Below, piece after piece: positions 1 to 11,963 of a stretch of DNA of 64,000 nucleotides (positions are counted from its first letter, which is position 1; each line of letters begins with the position of its first letter). The notes below the pieces were generated by a model. It was not told where the DNA came from, did no database searches, and saw only the letters and a list, made by a program, of their open reading frames with translations. The position numbers were made by a program, and so were the translations under genes. Source of the stretch: Portulaca oleracea (taxonomy: Eukaryota; Streptophyta; Magnoliopsida; Caryophyllales; Portulacaceae); assembly GCA_029582165.1 (NCBI GenBank), contig CM055892.1, forward strand, positions 11,946,754 through 12,010,753, in the 5' to 3' direction.

Positions 1-803
1 AAGGGATCAAGTCCATCATATCCACCACCTTTGAGCAAGGTTTGATTTCACTATTAATTTTATTGTATTCCACCATGTAACCCATTCTTTAATTCCTTTA
101 CTTGTACATATTTTGTAAGGAAAACATCATGTTTTGATCTTGCATGAATGGAATGATAACATTTTCTAACAGGCGGATTCGAGAGTTCTTACAACTCTCG
201 AATTCGTAACCTTACCCCCGAATCTAGGAATCGGTTTGTAGACCGGAGTCTTTCATTTCTTTTTTTTATGGTTTGTCGATTTCCTTAAATTGGCTAGCGA
301 CTCTTTAAAAATTTTATAAATTTGTTTAATTACTTAAAATATTCATTTTTGTATAAAAATAATTTAAAGAATAATTTAATTCAATTCCTTCACTAATTCG
401 AGGTTGGGCCAAAAGGAAATGGGCCAAAAATTAATAAAACCCAGGCGGGTTTTTATTAATTTCAACCCATCTCCCTCTGACCTGAGGAAGCAAGCGACCC
501 ATCCCAAGAGACATCAAAACCCAGGCGGGTTTGGATAGTCTCTGGTGGCACGTTTGCTCCTTATTGGGCCTGAACTTAGCGATTGGGTCGAGATTAAATT
601 ATTATTAAACTATTTTGTGCAATTTTGGATAATTTAAATAATAAAAACGGGTTTGTAAATAAATAAAGTTTCATCACCCCGAAAATGAATTTCGAAAATA
701 AAAATATCCTTATTTAAGGATTAAGCAACCTTAGTCGGCTCCCGGTCATTAAGTAGCGCATCCGAAAACGATTTCCCCGAACGGGAATTTTCCGGGTCCT
801 ACA
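1..803 (+). mobile_element. 3' part of an LTR, Ty3/gypsy (Tat-like) element
   Basis: The sequence runs to an end in CCTACA and is followed three bases later by a primer-binding-site-like sequence, as at the 3' end of a 5' LTR. The true LTR start lies left of the window or is not recognisable. Two copies of AACCCAGGCGGGTTT (about 499-513 and 519-533) lie inside it. The downstream RNase H and integrase remnants on the same strand suggest this is the 5' LTR of that element. No gene is visible in it. Confidence 0.5.
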
Positions 804-806
804 GAT

Positions 807-825
807 TGGCGACTCCACTGGGGAC
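807..825 (+). other. primer-binding-site-like sequence of the Tat-like element
   Basis: TGGCGACTCCACTGGGGAC lies directly after the LTR end CCTACAGAT. It has the form of a tRNA 3'-end complement, beginning TGG. I do not assign the tRNA species with certainty. Confidence 0.5.
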
Positions 826-1939
826 TTAAACTTAAAAAGAGGGTAAATTTGAAAAAATTGAATTGATTTGAAATTGTAAAAGGGATAAGTTGATTTATTT
901 CATGATTTTATTATTCTTTTTAGGCATCCTTTGCATACCGGGCCACTAATCGGGTCTTTTGACATGTTAGCACAAAGGCGACGGTTTAGGTAATAACCAG
1001 GATTTTCCCTCGAGAGCGAGCGGCCACTACTTGTGTGATGCACCCTACATCGCCAAGAATTTGGTTTCTCCTCTCCCCATGTTATACTCAAAGAGCTTCC
1101 TTGAAGTTTGATGAGCAACACCTCATACTCCTTGCCCTCAATTTTAAGGGTAAGGTGAACCAAGACGAGAACGTGCGGTAGGCCATGTAACCTGACCATA
1201 GTAATCCATGAATATAAAACCTTGGTTTAGGATATCCTTCATGTTGTATGCTATGTGCTATGTGTACCCCTTCCCCTTTTCTTTTTTGTAAAGAGTAGAC
1301 CCTAGTTTGGAGGTTTTGTTCTAGTCCATATAAAATTCATTGGGTTGAGAAAATGATTATTTATTAATTGATATAATTAAGTCAAAGTCATTATGATTAG
1401 CTCAAGTGGAAGGGCCTATTTATGTTTGAAAGTTGATTATCTTAATTATTAAATAAAAATTGACTCACCTTTGATGATATTATATGGCCCTTTACGAAAT
1501 TCTCTTAACAAAGGTCCAAAAAAATTTTATTAAAGTCCAACAAAATTAATTTATCGATTTAATTAATAAATCCATCATATTTATGGCCAACACGTTGTTA
1601 GGCCCAACCATATTGGATTTGTCAATTAAGCCCATAAATTAGTTATGACTCGCTTATTGTTGGCTTTATCCAGTCCTTTACAATATCCATTTTCCTTGAG
1701 TAATAAAAAAAATAAAACAAAAGAAAAGTGGGTTGTCAGTTTTGTCGAGCATTATTCTAGTCCGCATAATAGCCAATATGGGTAGAGCTTTCTAAAGTTA
1801 TTCGGCCAAGTTACGGATTCTCCTTAAAACGGTCAGCCTATGGATTAGGCCCATCTGAATTGAGAAATACTAACTTGTGCTTTCTAACTTATGACCAGTT
1901 CGCTATATTTGACTTTATTCGACCCTTTATAATGTTCTG
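826..1939 (+). mobile_element. untranslated leader of the Tat-like element
   Basis: No coding potential is visible. The stretch about 1,218-1,490 (from CTTGGTTTAGGATATCC to TTTGATGATATTATATGG) reappears in diverged form at about 38,400-38,655, including the blocks GTAAAGAGT.GACCC and TTGTTCTAGTCC. This identifies the second site as a fragment of the same family. Confidence 0.5.
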
Positions 1940-2640
1940 TCGTTAGGTCCAGGAAGAGTGGATGAGTCTTTGTTTCAGAGTATGCATGTAAATGTCTTTT
2001 ATTCTTTAGAAAGTTTCTTACAAGGTCGTGTCATATGTGAGTCTTTTCCTAAGTCAATATGTGTGTTTTGGAAGTCTAAACCCGGGTCATGGGTGAGTCT
2101 TTGGGTTAGGTCATAAGTAAGTCTTTTCCTGGGTTAATGTGAGTTTGTCTCTTTTAGAAAGTCCAGTGTAAACCCAGGTCATGGGTGAGTCTTTGTGTTA
2201 GTGTCTCCATGTAAGTGTCTTGCATTCATTAGAAAGCATCATATAAGGTCTAGGATGAGTCTTTGTGTTAGAGTCTGCATGTAAGTGTCCTGCATTCTTT
2301 AGAAAGTCTCATATAGGTTCATGGGTCATGAAAACCTATGTCGTAGGTGAGTTTGCGTCTAGAGTCATCATGTAAATATCTGTCTTTTTTAGAAGTCTAA
2401 TGTAAACCTGTGTCATAAGTTAGGATTTCTGGGTTAACATATAGGCCTTTGCACTTTAGGAGGTCTCATATAGAACTTGTAGACCCATCCCGTGGGTAAG
2501 TCTTTTCCTTAAGTCAGCATGTAAAGGTCTTGCATCCTAGGAAGTCTCATGTAGGTCAGTTAGCACCTTCAAACCCATGTCCTAGGTAAGTCTCTCCCGA
2601 GTCAGCATATAGGTGTTTTAGGTCATTTAGGTCATGCATG
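1940..2640 (+). repeat. degenerate tandem repeats inside the Tat-like element
   Basis: About seven imperfect units of roughly 70-110 bp are seen. Each contains versions of GGTCATGGGTGAGTCTTT, then GCATGTAAGTGTC, then TTTAGAAAGTCTCATAT. Unit borders are blurred by indels. Tat-lineage elements are known to carry tandem repeats in untranslated regions, which fits. Confidence 0.6.
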
Positions 2641-3419
2641 TGTTGGGATGGGTTTTTCTTCATTTGTCTAGTGTTAGGGTCAACGCCTGAGCAAACTATA
2701 AAAGGAATATTTGGGATGACGGGAAATTATGCAACTACCATAGATCCCAAAGGAACAACTTGGAGAATTATTAGACTTTGGATTCCCCATGCGAGGACAA
2801 CGAGGGCACATCATCAAAGGAGCTTTAGAAGTAGCCACAGTCTTGGTTGTCAAGCATTTCATGCTCAGAGTCTGTTATAGTCAGTTCTTCATTCATGTCT
2901 TTGCTCTTGTTGCTATGTGATCAAACAGAATTTCGTGCTTGTGTTCTTTACTTGAGTTGAGAAGTTCTCTCATCTATCCATCATCCATGCAAACCAAATC
3001 TGATAAATTTCATCTTCTCTTATCCTTCCAACTTTGCTGTGTACCTCGTTCCCATCTTTTATTTTATCGAATCCAAGGTCTAATTAAGAAAAAAAAAGAA
3101 AAAAAGAGAGAAAAAAAAAGAAAAAAAAGAGAGAAGCCAGTCTGCACTCATCCAGCAGGCTGGGCAAAAGGAGAGAAGACCAAAATCATCAGTCTCTTGA
3201 AAATGGACATCTCTATGCTCCTAGACCAGCAACTTAACCAAATGTGCCGAGGACAGGGGGCTTGAATCCAACCTTCATTTCACCACCCACATTACCCTCA
3301 TCTTTTCATCCAATCTCGACTTACCCCCTACCATTCACATCATTGACATCTCCATCAAACCTCAACCTTTTTCAAACCCTTAACCCAATCGAAAAGGTGT
3401 GCTATGACCAAAAGAGATA

Positions 3420-4890
3420 AGGGGTTTCAGTAGATTCATCTCAAAGCTCACCATGACCTGTGAACATTTGTTCAAGAAGTTGAAGAAGGGAAGTAAAATA
3501 GAATGGGACGATCAATGTCAAGCTGCTTTTGAAAAAAAAAAATCAAGGAGTATTTGCAGCATCCACCGGTCCTTATGCCTCCAGTACCAGATGAGCCTCT
3601 ACTCCTTTATCTTACAGTAACCAGCACCGCAATGGGGGCTATGCTAGCCCAAAAGATAAAAGGTCAAGAAAGCGCCATCTATTACTTGAGCAACTCCGGT
3701 ATTTGCCTCAGAAACACATCAAAGGGCGGGTTGTTTCTGATTTCTTGGCCGCTTCACCATCACAGGAACCCCCAAGCATTCACTTGGAATTCCCAGATGA
3801 AGACATTTTCCTTACAGATGAAGATACATGGAAATGTATTTTGACGGGGCTTCCAATCAAATGGGTTGTGAAGTAGGAGTACTGCTGATCTCTCTAGAAG
3901 GGGCACAAGTTCCTGTATCTGTAAAGCTGGATTTTGACGCCACAAACAATGCTACAGAATATGAAGTATGCATCAAGGGTTTACAAGTTGCGTAGACCTT
4001 AGGTATACGCCATATAACGATCTTTGGAGATTCTAGCCTCATCATCAATCAGGCTAAGAATATGTGGAAAGTTCAAAATGAATGCCTTATGGCATATCAG
4101 CAGAAGCTTTTGGGACTTGTTGATCAATTTGAGAAGATTAGCTTCCAATACCTTTCTAGGGATCATAATGAATTGACTGATGCTCTAGCCATGTTATCTT
4201 CAATGATATCGATCCCATCAGGCCCGCTCCAACTAACAGTGATAGTAGAGCGGTAGTCTGAACCAGTATATGTTTGCATTATGGACACACAAGAAGAAGA
4301 AACTGAGGAATGGTTCCATGACATATATAAGTTTCTTCGGAAAGGAGAATATCCAGCCGAGCTAGAGGACAACGGGCAATCAGATCTTTAGCAACACAAT
4401 ACTGTTTGATCCAAGATTGCTCGTACAAGAAATCGCCTACAGACATCAATTTGTTGTGCATCGATGCTAAAAGTGCAAAGGAGGAGAATGTAGCCCTCTC
4501 ATGAATGGGCGCATGCTAGTGAAGAAGATTCAAAGGGCTGGTTGTTATTGATCCACTTTGAAGGCAGGTTGCTGGGATTTCGTTCGAAGATGTCACAAAT
4601 GTCGAGAGTATGCTAATTTGCCACATCAACCTCCCTCGTATTTGACTACTTTGACATCTCCATGGCCATTTTCGGTATGGGGTATCGACATCATTGGCAA
4701 GATACATCCAATAGGAATAGGAGGACATGAATACATCTTGGTCGCCATTGATTATTTTACTAAGTGGGTAGAGGCAGCCTCTTATGCCAAACTCCCATCC
4801 AAACAAATAGCCGAATTCATCCTTCAGAACATCATATACCTCATGAGACCATCAGTGACAATGGTAGCCACTTTTGGAAAGAAATAGAGA
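3420..4890 (+). pseudogene. Ty3/gypsy pol remnant: RT-RNase H, second RNase H, integrase
   Basis: The order is: the RT-RNase H connection (INRFISKLT-like, then FEKIKEYL-like text shifted in a poly-A run near 3,531-3,541; YLTVTSTAMGAMLAQ at about 3,612); a second RNase H (YFDGASNQMG at about 3,838, FDATNNATEYE at about 3,930, FGDSSLIINQ at about 4,021); and integrase (CHKCREYANLPH at about 4,590, GIDIIGKIHPIG and IDYFTKWVEAASY at about 4,680-4,790). The extra RNase H with the YFDGASN signature is the hallmark of the Tat lineage. The RT palm is missing, and stops (for example TAG at about 3,993) and frameshifts break the rest. It cannot make a working polyprotein. Confidence 0.75.
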
Positions 4891-5029
4891 CTTTGCTCGA
4901 TACTTACCATATTCAGCACCACCGGTCTTCACCATATCTACCCCAAAGCCAAGAGGTGTGTTGTGACTAATGTCATCAGAAAGGCGAACAAGAGTCATTC
5001 CCATGGAGAAGATAGTCGAAAAAAGAGAA

Positions 5030-5216
5030 TGAAGCAAAGGAAAAAGTGAAAGAGAAAAAAATAGCCAGCAAAATGGAGTTTAAAAAAAGAAGAAGAAGTT
5101 GTGAAGGAAATGAAACAAGAAAAAGGAAGAAAGAAAGAAAAAAAAAAGGGGTTAGAGGAGAATAAGAAGTGAGAACGCGAAAATAAGAGTCATGCACACC
5201 TCTGAAAATCCCGTCT
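5030..5216 (+). other. purine-rich tract of the Tat-like element
   Basis: This is long A/G-rich sequence after the integrase remnant, with no coding meaning that I can see. A similar A/G tract lies at about 3,088-3,132. Such tracts occur in the non-coding parts of large gypsy elements. Confidence 0.35.
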
Positions 5217-5300
5217 CAAACCTTCACCTCATCATAACCTTTACAAACCTTTCATCTATCCATAACCTTCACCTCATCATAACCTTTACAAACCTTTCTA
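5217..5300. repeat. short direct duplication
   Basis: ACCTTCACCTCATCATAACC with following bases (TTTACAAACCTTTC) appears twice, starting about 5,219 and 5,266. It lies at the junction between the gypsy remnant and the copia remnant and may mark a rearrangement there. Confidence 0.6.
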
Positions 5301-5964
5301 CAAAAGAATAGCATGCCATCAACATATAAGTATATAAGCACACAATCTGAACCAATCGTCTTTGAATAAACACAAGAATCAGACGAATTTGCTATAAATC
5401 CATTCTACACAAGAGAATTATCAAACTTCTCAAACCACTGTTTGGGAGCTTGCTTTAGGACATAAAGAGATTTTCTCAATTAGCAAACTTTATCCTACTG
5501 ACCCGGTACTTTACAACCCTCGTGTTGGGTCATATAAATTTCTTCCTCTATGTTACCATTAAGAAAAGTTGTCTTTACATCCATTTGATGCACAACAAGA
5601 CCAAAAATAGCAGCTAAAACAATCAAAGTTCTAATGGTGGTTATTTTTGTAACAGGGGAATAAGTGTTCGAATAATCTATTCCTTTCTTTTATCAAAATC
5701 TTTAATAACAAGTCTGCCTTTATATCTATCAATTGAACCATCAGACCTTAACTTGTTTTTGAAAATCCATTTACTACTAATACATGTATAACTCTTAGGC
5801 AGGTTAGTTAATTCCCAACTTTTATTAGACTCTAAGGAATCTATTTCACTTTTAATGGTCTCTTTCCAAAAGGTTGTATCAATAGACCTAATAGCCTCAA
5901 CATAAGTTTTTGGATCTTCCTCAATCACAAATACATACACAAAATCCTCGGTCAAGGCATCCAC
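5290..5964 (-). pseudogene. Ty1/copia reverse transcriptase remnant
   Basis: Reading leftwards on the minus strand: a TFWKETIKSEIDSLESNKSW-like start, KWIFKNKLRSDGSIDRYKGR, then after frameshifts text like VHQMDVKTTFLNGNIEEEIY, SLYVLKQAPKQW and NGFIANSSDSCVYSK. It ends at about 5,300 with LIYLYVDGMLF. The catalytic YVDD box therefore reads YVDG. The remnant stops there, and the RNase H and 3' LTR are missing. It joins the upstream integrase, protease and gag remnants of the same element. Confidence 0.8.
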
Positions 5965-6254
5965 ATCATAATGATTAAAAAGTTCCAGTAGGAAAGTAGT
6001 AACGAAGTTAGGTCCAAAATCAGTTATAATTCTTTAATTTGCCTTTTACTTCTTCTAGACTCAATTTCCACATTTCTAGCATTAGAACTAGAATCAGGCA
6101 AGCTCACATTCTCAAGCATGTCACCAGGCACAACATCAGTTACAACATTAAGCACATTCTTCTTCAATGGAAATACATGCTAGAAAAATTCAGCATCTCT
6201 ATATTCAGAAATTGAATAATCACTTAAAGACATGAAACGATAAACAACACTATT

Positions 6255-6907
6255 TTAAGCATAACCAATGAAAACAACATCAAAAGTCTTATGGCCTATA
6301 TTGGTACGTTTATGACTAGGCAAACCAACTTTAGCTAAACATCCCCACACTTTTAAATAATTCAAGCTTGGGGCATACACTTTCCAAATGTCAGATGGAG
6401 TCTGGTCTATCTTTTTATGGGGAACTCTACTGAGAATAAAACATGGAGTTAAAACAGCTTCCCCACACATGTTATCAGGTAACCCTCAACTCACAAGCAT
6501 AGCATTCATCATCTATTTAAGGGTACGGTTCTTACGTTCAACTATACTATTTTGTTGTGGTGTGTAACGAGCAATAGTCTCATGATTAATACCATTTTTC
6601 ACACAAAAAATAGTCAAAAACTCGAATCATATACACAACCCCTATCAGACCTGAGCCTCTTGATTTTTCGGTCTAATTGGTTTTCAACTTCTACTTTATA
6701 TTTTAAGAACATCTCTTCAGCCTCATCTTTAGACTTAAGAAGGTGGACTTTAGTATATCTAGAGCAGTCATGTACAAAGAAGATACACCATTTCTTTCCA
6801 CCTTTGCTCATTGTATTCTTAACGTCTGCCAAGTCTGAATGGACAAGCTCAAGCAACTGAGTTGATCTTGTGGTTACTGATTTAAAAGGTATTTTGTCAA
6901 ATTTCAC
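6255..6907 (-). pseudogene. Ty1/copia integrase remnant
   Basis: Minus-strand text includes LLELVHSDLADVKNTMSKGG and FVHDCSRYTKVHLLKSKDEA, then RLRSDRGCVYDSSF (the core domain with two of the expected acidic residues). After a break it continues VLTPCFILSRVPHKKIDQTP and LKVWGCLAKVGLP (integrase C-terminal side). Stops and frameshifts separate the pieces near 6,500-6,615. Confidence 0.8.
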
Positions 6908-7058
6908 TTCAACACAGACATCACACTTAGAACAATTTTATGTGCTAACATTTGGAATTAATTTCATGTTCTTTAGTCTATTTAGGGAAGCATAATTGAC
7001 ATGCACTCTACAATATAAGCAGAAGTAGAAGCGTTTCCATGAGCATTAGAAGCAACAT

Positions 7059-7466
7059 TCAAAACATATAAGCCATCACTACGATACCCCTTCCCAAAAA
7101 AAATACCCCATTACGAAGAATAACAATTTTCCTAGCCTTTTGGTTCACCTCAAAACCAACAACATTAAGGAGGCTACTGGAAACTAAGTTTCTACGAAGG
7201 GAAGGGACATATAACACATTGTTTAAACATAGAGATTTTCCGGAAGTAAATTTAAGGAGAATTTTCCCTTTACCCAATAAAGCAGCAATGGTAGCATTGC
7301 CCATGAAGACATGTTCACCTTTAGGAACCTCCTCAAAATCATGCATCAGTTCCTTGTTGGTGCAGAAATGCCTAGTTGCTCTGTTATTCAGAAACCACTC
7401 GGGATTCTTGCTGACCAGATTAGGCTCCACTGTTATTGAACAGAACACTTCAGAATTCTCAGTCAT
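7059..7466 (-). pseudogene. Ty1/copia protease and gag-pre-integrase region
   Basis: An open stretch of about 135 codons. EWFLNNRATRHFC sits where copia proteases have the D-S-G-A active site, so the catalytic aspartate, serine and glycine all appear replaced. Downstream, NVLYVPSLRRNLVSSSLL is the typical block before the gag-pre-integrase domain. The frame is open but the enzyme should be inactive. Confidence 0.8.
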
Positions 7467-7479
7467 ATTTCTTGATTCT

Positions 7480-8392
7480 AACTACCATTATGTCCAGCGG
7501 GTTTCTGGTGGGCTTGATTCGCTCCCTTGTGCTGGTTGCACTAGTATGCCTTATGGCCAGGTTTGCCACAAACATAACGAAGAACCTTTAACTTCTAAAT
7601 TTTAGTGTAAGGCTTTTTCAATTGATTCTGATGCTATGACTGCTTCTGATCTTTCTTATTCTTTCCTTAAAACCTAGCCTTATTAGAGGGTACAACATAT
7701 TCAACTGAATTAGCTTTAACAGAATTCAAAGTAAGAGAAGTCATCTTATCTTTCAAATGATTTGCTTCCTCACTTCTCATGTGGCTTATTAATTCTTGAA
7801 GGGTCATATCCTTCTTCATGTGCTTGAGGTGACTCCTATAATCACTCCAGGATGGTGGAAACTTCTCAATCAGTACATTCGCTTGTAATACCTCGCACAT
7901 CTTCATCCCTTTATTCGAAACATCAGCACAGCAGTTCTCATACATATGAACCTGCTCCATATTAGGCTTGTCATCTACAATCTGGAATTGCAACCACTTG
8001 CCAACGACATACTTTTTCTTTCGAGTATCATCAGCGCCATAATTAATCTCGAGCTTGTTCCGTATGGTCTTCGCTGACTTGAAACTAACGAACAGATCGA
8101 ACTGTGGGTTTGACATGTTGTTGAGAAGGTAACCTCATGCGACTTTGTTGTCTTTCTCCAGTTTCTTTTTGGCATTCATCCAGTGGAACAAATGGAATTC
8201 TTAAGGCAGTAGGAGTTTGTTCAGGATCATTTTGTGGAGGTGGAGCATATGGATCTTCGAGATGAGGCGAGGACAAAACATAATCAATCACTAATTACTT
8301 AAGATAAAGCAATAATTTTTGGGAGCATGATTTGTAGTTGGCGAAAGGCTCAATTTTGTAGATTTCACTGAGGGTTTTTGGTGGAGCAGCCA
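7480..8392 (-). pseudogene. Ty1/copia gag remnant with zinc knuckle
   Basis: The likely start is an ATG at about 8,390 on the minus strand (MAAPPKTLSEIYKIEPF). It continues after a break as LVIDYVLSSPHLEDPYAPPP. From 8,116 down to 7,667 lies an open UBN2-type gag core (EQVHMYENCCADVS, FPPSWSDYRSHLKH, LQELISHMRSEEANHLK). A zinc knuckle near 7,560 reads RYVCGKPGHKAY then a stop, so the first Cys and a residue before the last Cys are mutated. Confidence 0.75.
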
Positions 8393-9110
8393 TTGATACT
8401 TAATCGCTTTCAAATTGCTAGGAAAAATACGAATCAAGGCTATGGAAAAACATGAGAAATCTAAGCAGTAGAACAACCACAACCTTGAAAGCGAATACGA
8501 CCCGACCTCGATGTCAATCGGAATAGTCGGTCGCTCTCCATGGTTAACTCAGATTATCCTTGAAAACGTGCACTCTATGGCCAAGGATTTGGAGCATGCA
8601 AAACTGATTTCCCAGAAAGAGAGAAAAAGGAGAGGAGGAGGAGAGATGAGTGTTTTTGTTGTGTAAAATGGTCCAGCCAAAGCTCGTATTTATAGGGGAA
8701 AACGACTGGGTTGAGCAGGGAAAAACTAGTGAGACAAGCGCAATTATTGTGGGTGAGAATCATAGAGCAAAATAAAGAAGGGCGGAAGACCAGGATGAAT
8801 TAATGAAGAAAATCAATTCAGTCAAACGTCTAATTACTGTAAATTAAATGCGCAAGATCTTCCTCAATACAATCGGCCCAAAAAGGATAAAAGATAAGCC
8901 AGCCTACAACCCACGCCCAGCCCGAACTGGCCAGAAGGCGGCGCGCGTGCGTGTGGAGGCCCAAATTTTACCCTCCTCCATAAAACTCACTTCCAAGTCA
9001 ATACAACACAAGGTAATAAAGGGAGATATATACCACAAAAAACATCATTCTTCCTCCTATGTAGGACAAAGAATGATGGAAAAGAGAGGAAAAACCATAT
9101 AGCCATTTTC
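8393..9110 (-). mobile_element. leader and LTR-like promoter region of the minus-strand copia element
   Basis: Lies just upstream (minus sense) of the copia gag. A TATAAATA box is present on the minus strand at 8,687-8,694, followed in the direction of transcription by purine-rich leader. The outer LTR border is not recognised. No gene is visible on the plus strand here. Confidence 0.4.
8687..8694 (-). promoter_or_regulatory. TATA box of the copia LTR
   Basis: TATAAATA on the minus strand in the context CCCCTATAAATACGAGC, about 300 bases upstream of the copia gag ATG. Confidence 0.45.
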
Positions 9111-10664
9111 CTTCACTTCCAACATAACTTACAACACCCGTTATACCAACTTATAACCCGATCTTGTTACCACAAACTTAACCACATCTAACCTCATTAA
9201 CTGCATTTTACAAATTTAACTATAGCACCACTAACTAGCCACAGAAAAGAACAGGGAACTCGTTGGAAAAGTGACCAGACGTACGGTGGCGATATGACAT
9301 GTGAAATTTGTTTGCAGCTCAAGAAAGAAGCAAAAGTGTGCTCCACGTATGGTATTGACATTGTCACGTCATTTTTCCGATGAGTTTAATTTGATGGTAG
9401 ACAGCAAAAATTATTTATAGGAGTCACACTTCAGTACTCGTAACAAAATTTTAAGTTCATTTTATTTTTTTCAATATCTTTAAAATATAAATTATTTTTT
9501 TCAATTTCTTTTATTTATTAGCTGAGTCTTATTTAAGTTTGAGCTCGTTAATTGTGTTGTAGTTCAAATTGTTGAGTCGTGTATGAATTCCATGTGGAAA
9601 AAAAAAAAGGAACCACAACATACATGTCCATCAGTCCATATGACTAGCAGAATTCACACAAGTTTAGAAACAAAAGCAATCATAAAAATGAAATGAATTA
9701 TAAGTCAACCGCATTATGGATTCAAATTTAAGTAATACTCGAAGACAAATATAACAATTAACAAGAAGGCCAAGGGGTACACGCAATGCAGGGGAAGGGG
9801 AGACTTGACTTGCAGTATATCTGAAATAGTCACCTATTTAATAATATTTATCGCCATTATATATACAATCATGGTAAAGTTTCTAATATATATAATGGTT
9901 TATTATTCCATATGAAATTGATTTTTTTTTTATAAATTCTCATAAAATTAAAAGTAAAAATCTTTTACAGAAGTATAATGTATTTGAAGATTTTAAAAAA
10001 GTGAAAATGACAAATATGATAGAATGGAGTAGTTTAAGAAGGTCTATGCCAATTATTTAACGTTTTCTTTTAATCAAGATCCATCGCCAGCTTTAGGTAA
10101 ATTTTGGGTCGATGAGATCAATCACTACCAAATATTCGAAACAAAAGTGAATACCATAATTTATTTAGTTTTTTTGGGTCTGACCAAGTTCGACAATTCG
10201 GACACAAATAAATTCAGTTCAAAAATGATTTTCAATAATAGACATATGAATAGTATTTTATCTATATATTCGGTCAAATATATAATATTGAAATTAAGAC
10301 ACAAAATTATAACAATACCCATTTTTTAAATCGATCCAAAGTTTACCACTTTAGTTAAACCAAATAGTTGAAAAACCTCAAAACTAATTTTTAGACAAAA
10401 AAAAAATATGCCAGCTTTAGTCAAACAAATCTCCCGTCACGAGCATCATCCATCTAACATGCTCAATTAAAAATGTATAGGATTAAACCGTGGGCCAGCT
10501 CAAAGTCAACTAATTGGTTCGGAATATAGAAAACTATTTATTAACTTATTAATAGTGAAACTTATAACTAGCTAATTGAGTATGGAGAGGAGTTTCCATT
10601 GAAAAGAAAAATAAAAGTATACACAAGGAGCTTTATAATTAAGAGTTGATTGAAAAGCTTCTTT
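9111..10664. other. AT-rich sequence, no gene seen
   Basis: I find no coding region, inverted-repeat element or RNA gene here. The last 100 bases (AAATAAAAGTATACAC, CTTTATAATT) could hold the promoter of the signal-peptide-like exon at 10,665, but no box is convincing. Confidence 0.4.
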
Positions 10665-10751
10665 ATGAAGGCAATGGGAAGAGTCTTGAGCAACTGTTGC
10701 GTCCTCTTAGCTGCATTTTTCTGGGTCCTTGCTGTAGCAACTTCCATTCAA
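10665..10751 (+). CDS. candidate first exon (signal peptide) of the PQQ-repeat protein gene
   Basis: An ATG at 10,665 opens 29 codons: MKAMGRVLSNCC, then a hydrophobic core VLLAAFFWVLAVATSIQ. The exon ends exactly at a strong donor, CAA|GTAAGTATAG, after a complete codon (phase 0). The shape is a secretory signal peptide: a short basic N-region, about 14 hydrophobic residues and small residues near a cleavage site. No open frame follows locally. The next large same-strand exon lacking a start is the PQQ-repeat exon at 29,690, whose acceptor is also phase 0 and which begins EGNWINHGG, the point at which mature plant members of this family begin. Linking the two is my inference; the exon could belong to something else. 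Confidence 0.5.
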
Positions 10752-11639
10752 GTAAGTATAGCATTGTATTTCCTTTTTTCAAAATGTCCTCAATGAAAAT
10801 TCAAGTCATATGATAATTTCTTTCTTTCTTTTTGTTTTTCTCAAAGGGATTGATCTTCTTGTTTACCATGGTAAGAGCTATGTATTTGTTTGGAGGAGTA
10901 GAAAAAAAATGACTATAACTTCAACGGTTCAACCAAAGAGACAAGAACCTTAGATGGTTTACTAACTTATCATCACCATTTTCGAAACTCCAATTAAGAT
11001 TCAAATTAAAGCATGTGGAATCAAAAGAATAAGGAATTTGAAGTTCGAAGGTTTAAAAAGTTTATCCAATCTTCACGCAAATTTGTGTTTATTTGTGGAA
11101 ATTTGTGCAATATATTTTATAATTTTGTCATTTACGGAATTTTTGTTTGCCTAAAATGACAAGCTTATTCCTAGTTTACCCTTTTAATCTTGAAAATTTC
11201 AAAGTGTATTTCATGCTCCCCCATTTGTTTACCGAAAACAACACACTATTCCTAGTGCCTCTATTCCATATCATATGTGTGCTATTTAGAAGTTGTGTAG
11301 TCAAATTTATAGAATTTTAACTATAAATTTCTTAATATATATAATGATGTGTTGAGTAGAATTACTGACGTTAGATTTATAACGACAAATATTATCACAA
11401 AAGTATAATATTGCAATTCTTCATAAAATACTCTATTATAAATTATTAGTTAAAAATAATACTAAAACAGTCAAAGTTAATAAAAAATGACAAATAATAT
11501 GAAAAGGACGGAGTAGTATATTCTTTTCGATCATCTCAAAAATTTCATCAACAAGTGTTAATCAATTGTCAAATAATTATAAGTTGTGTCTACTTCTATT
11601 TTTGAGTATCTATCACTTTAATTTAACAAGTGTACAAAA

Positions 11640-11905
11640 TTTAACAAGTGAAAAAAGGGGTATTTTCCATTTTAAAGCCCGAATTAAATGATAATTAATT
11701 TTCTGGATCCTTGGATTTCATAGTTAATTATTTGAACCTTAAATTTTGTACGCTAAATAAAAAAGGACCTTAGAGTGTGTGAACTTAAAAAAAAAACATG
11801 TGTCCTATTTTTCTTTTTTTGTCATGTTTAAATTTCTCTCCTAATTGGTACAAAAACTTCAGGACTAAGGTTAAAACTGATATAAAAGCTATAATATATA
11901 TTTTG
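11640..11905 (+). repeat. dispersed repeat, copy 1
   Basis: This stretch (GGACCTTAGAGTGTGTGAAC, then CATGTTTAAATTTCTCTC, then ACTTCAGGACTAAGGTTAAA and AGCTATAATA) matches copy 2 at about 14,690-14,945 in the same order and orientation with many substitutions. I see no terminal repeats or coding potential. Confidence 0.55.
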
Positions 11906-11963
11906 GTGAGATAAATTTTGGAAAGCCAAAATTATTCTTGGTAAGCAAGTTTACATATAATAT

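Noticed and set aside
807..825. tRNA gene fragments at the primer-site sequences (807, 34,362, 56,844)
   Set aside because: Only 18-19 bases match a tRNA 3' end, in complement, directly after LTR ends; these are primer-binding sites, not genes.
5677..8392. A functional plus-strand gene opposite the copia remnant
   Set aside because: Plus-strand frames are mirror shadows of the copia domains and carry no recognisable motifs.
10847..10870. A 24-base micro-exon after the signal-peptide exon (acceptor CTCAAAG, donor GTAAGAG)
   Set aside because: The phases fit, but the extra residues GLIFLFTM would add a second hydrophobic segment and nothing else supports it; left as a possibility only.
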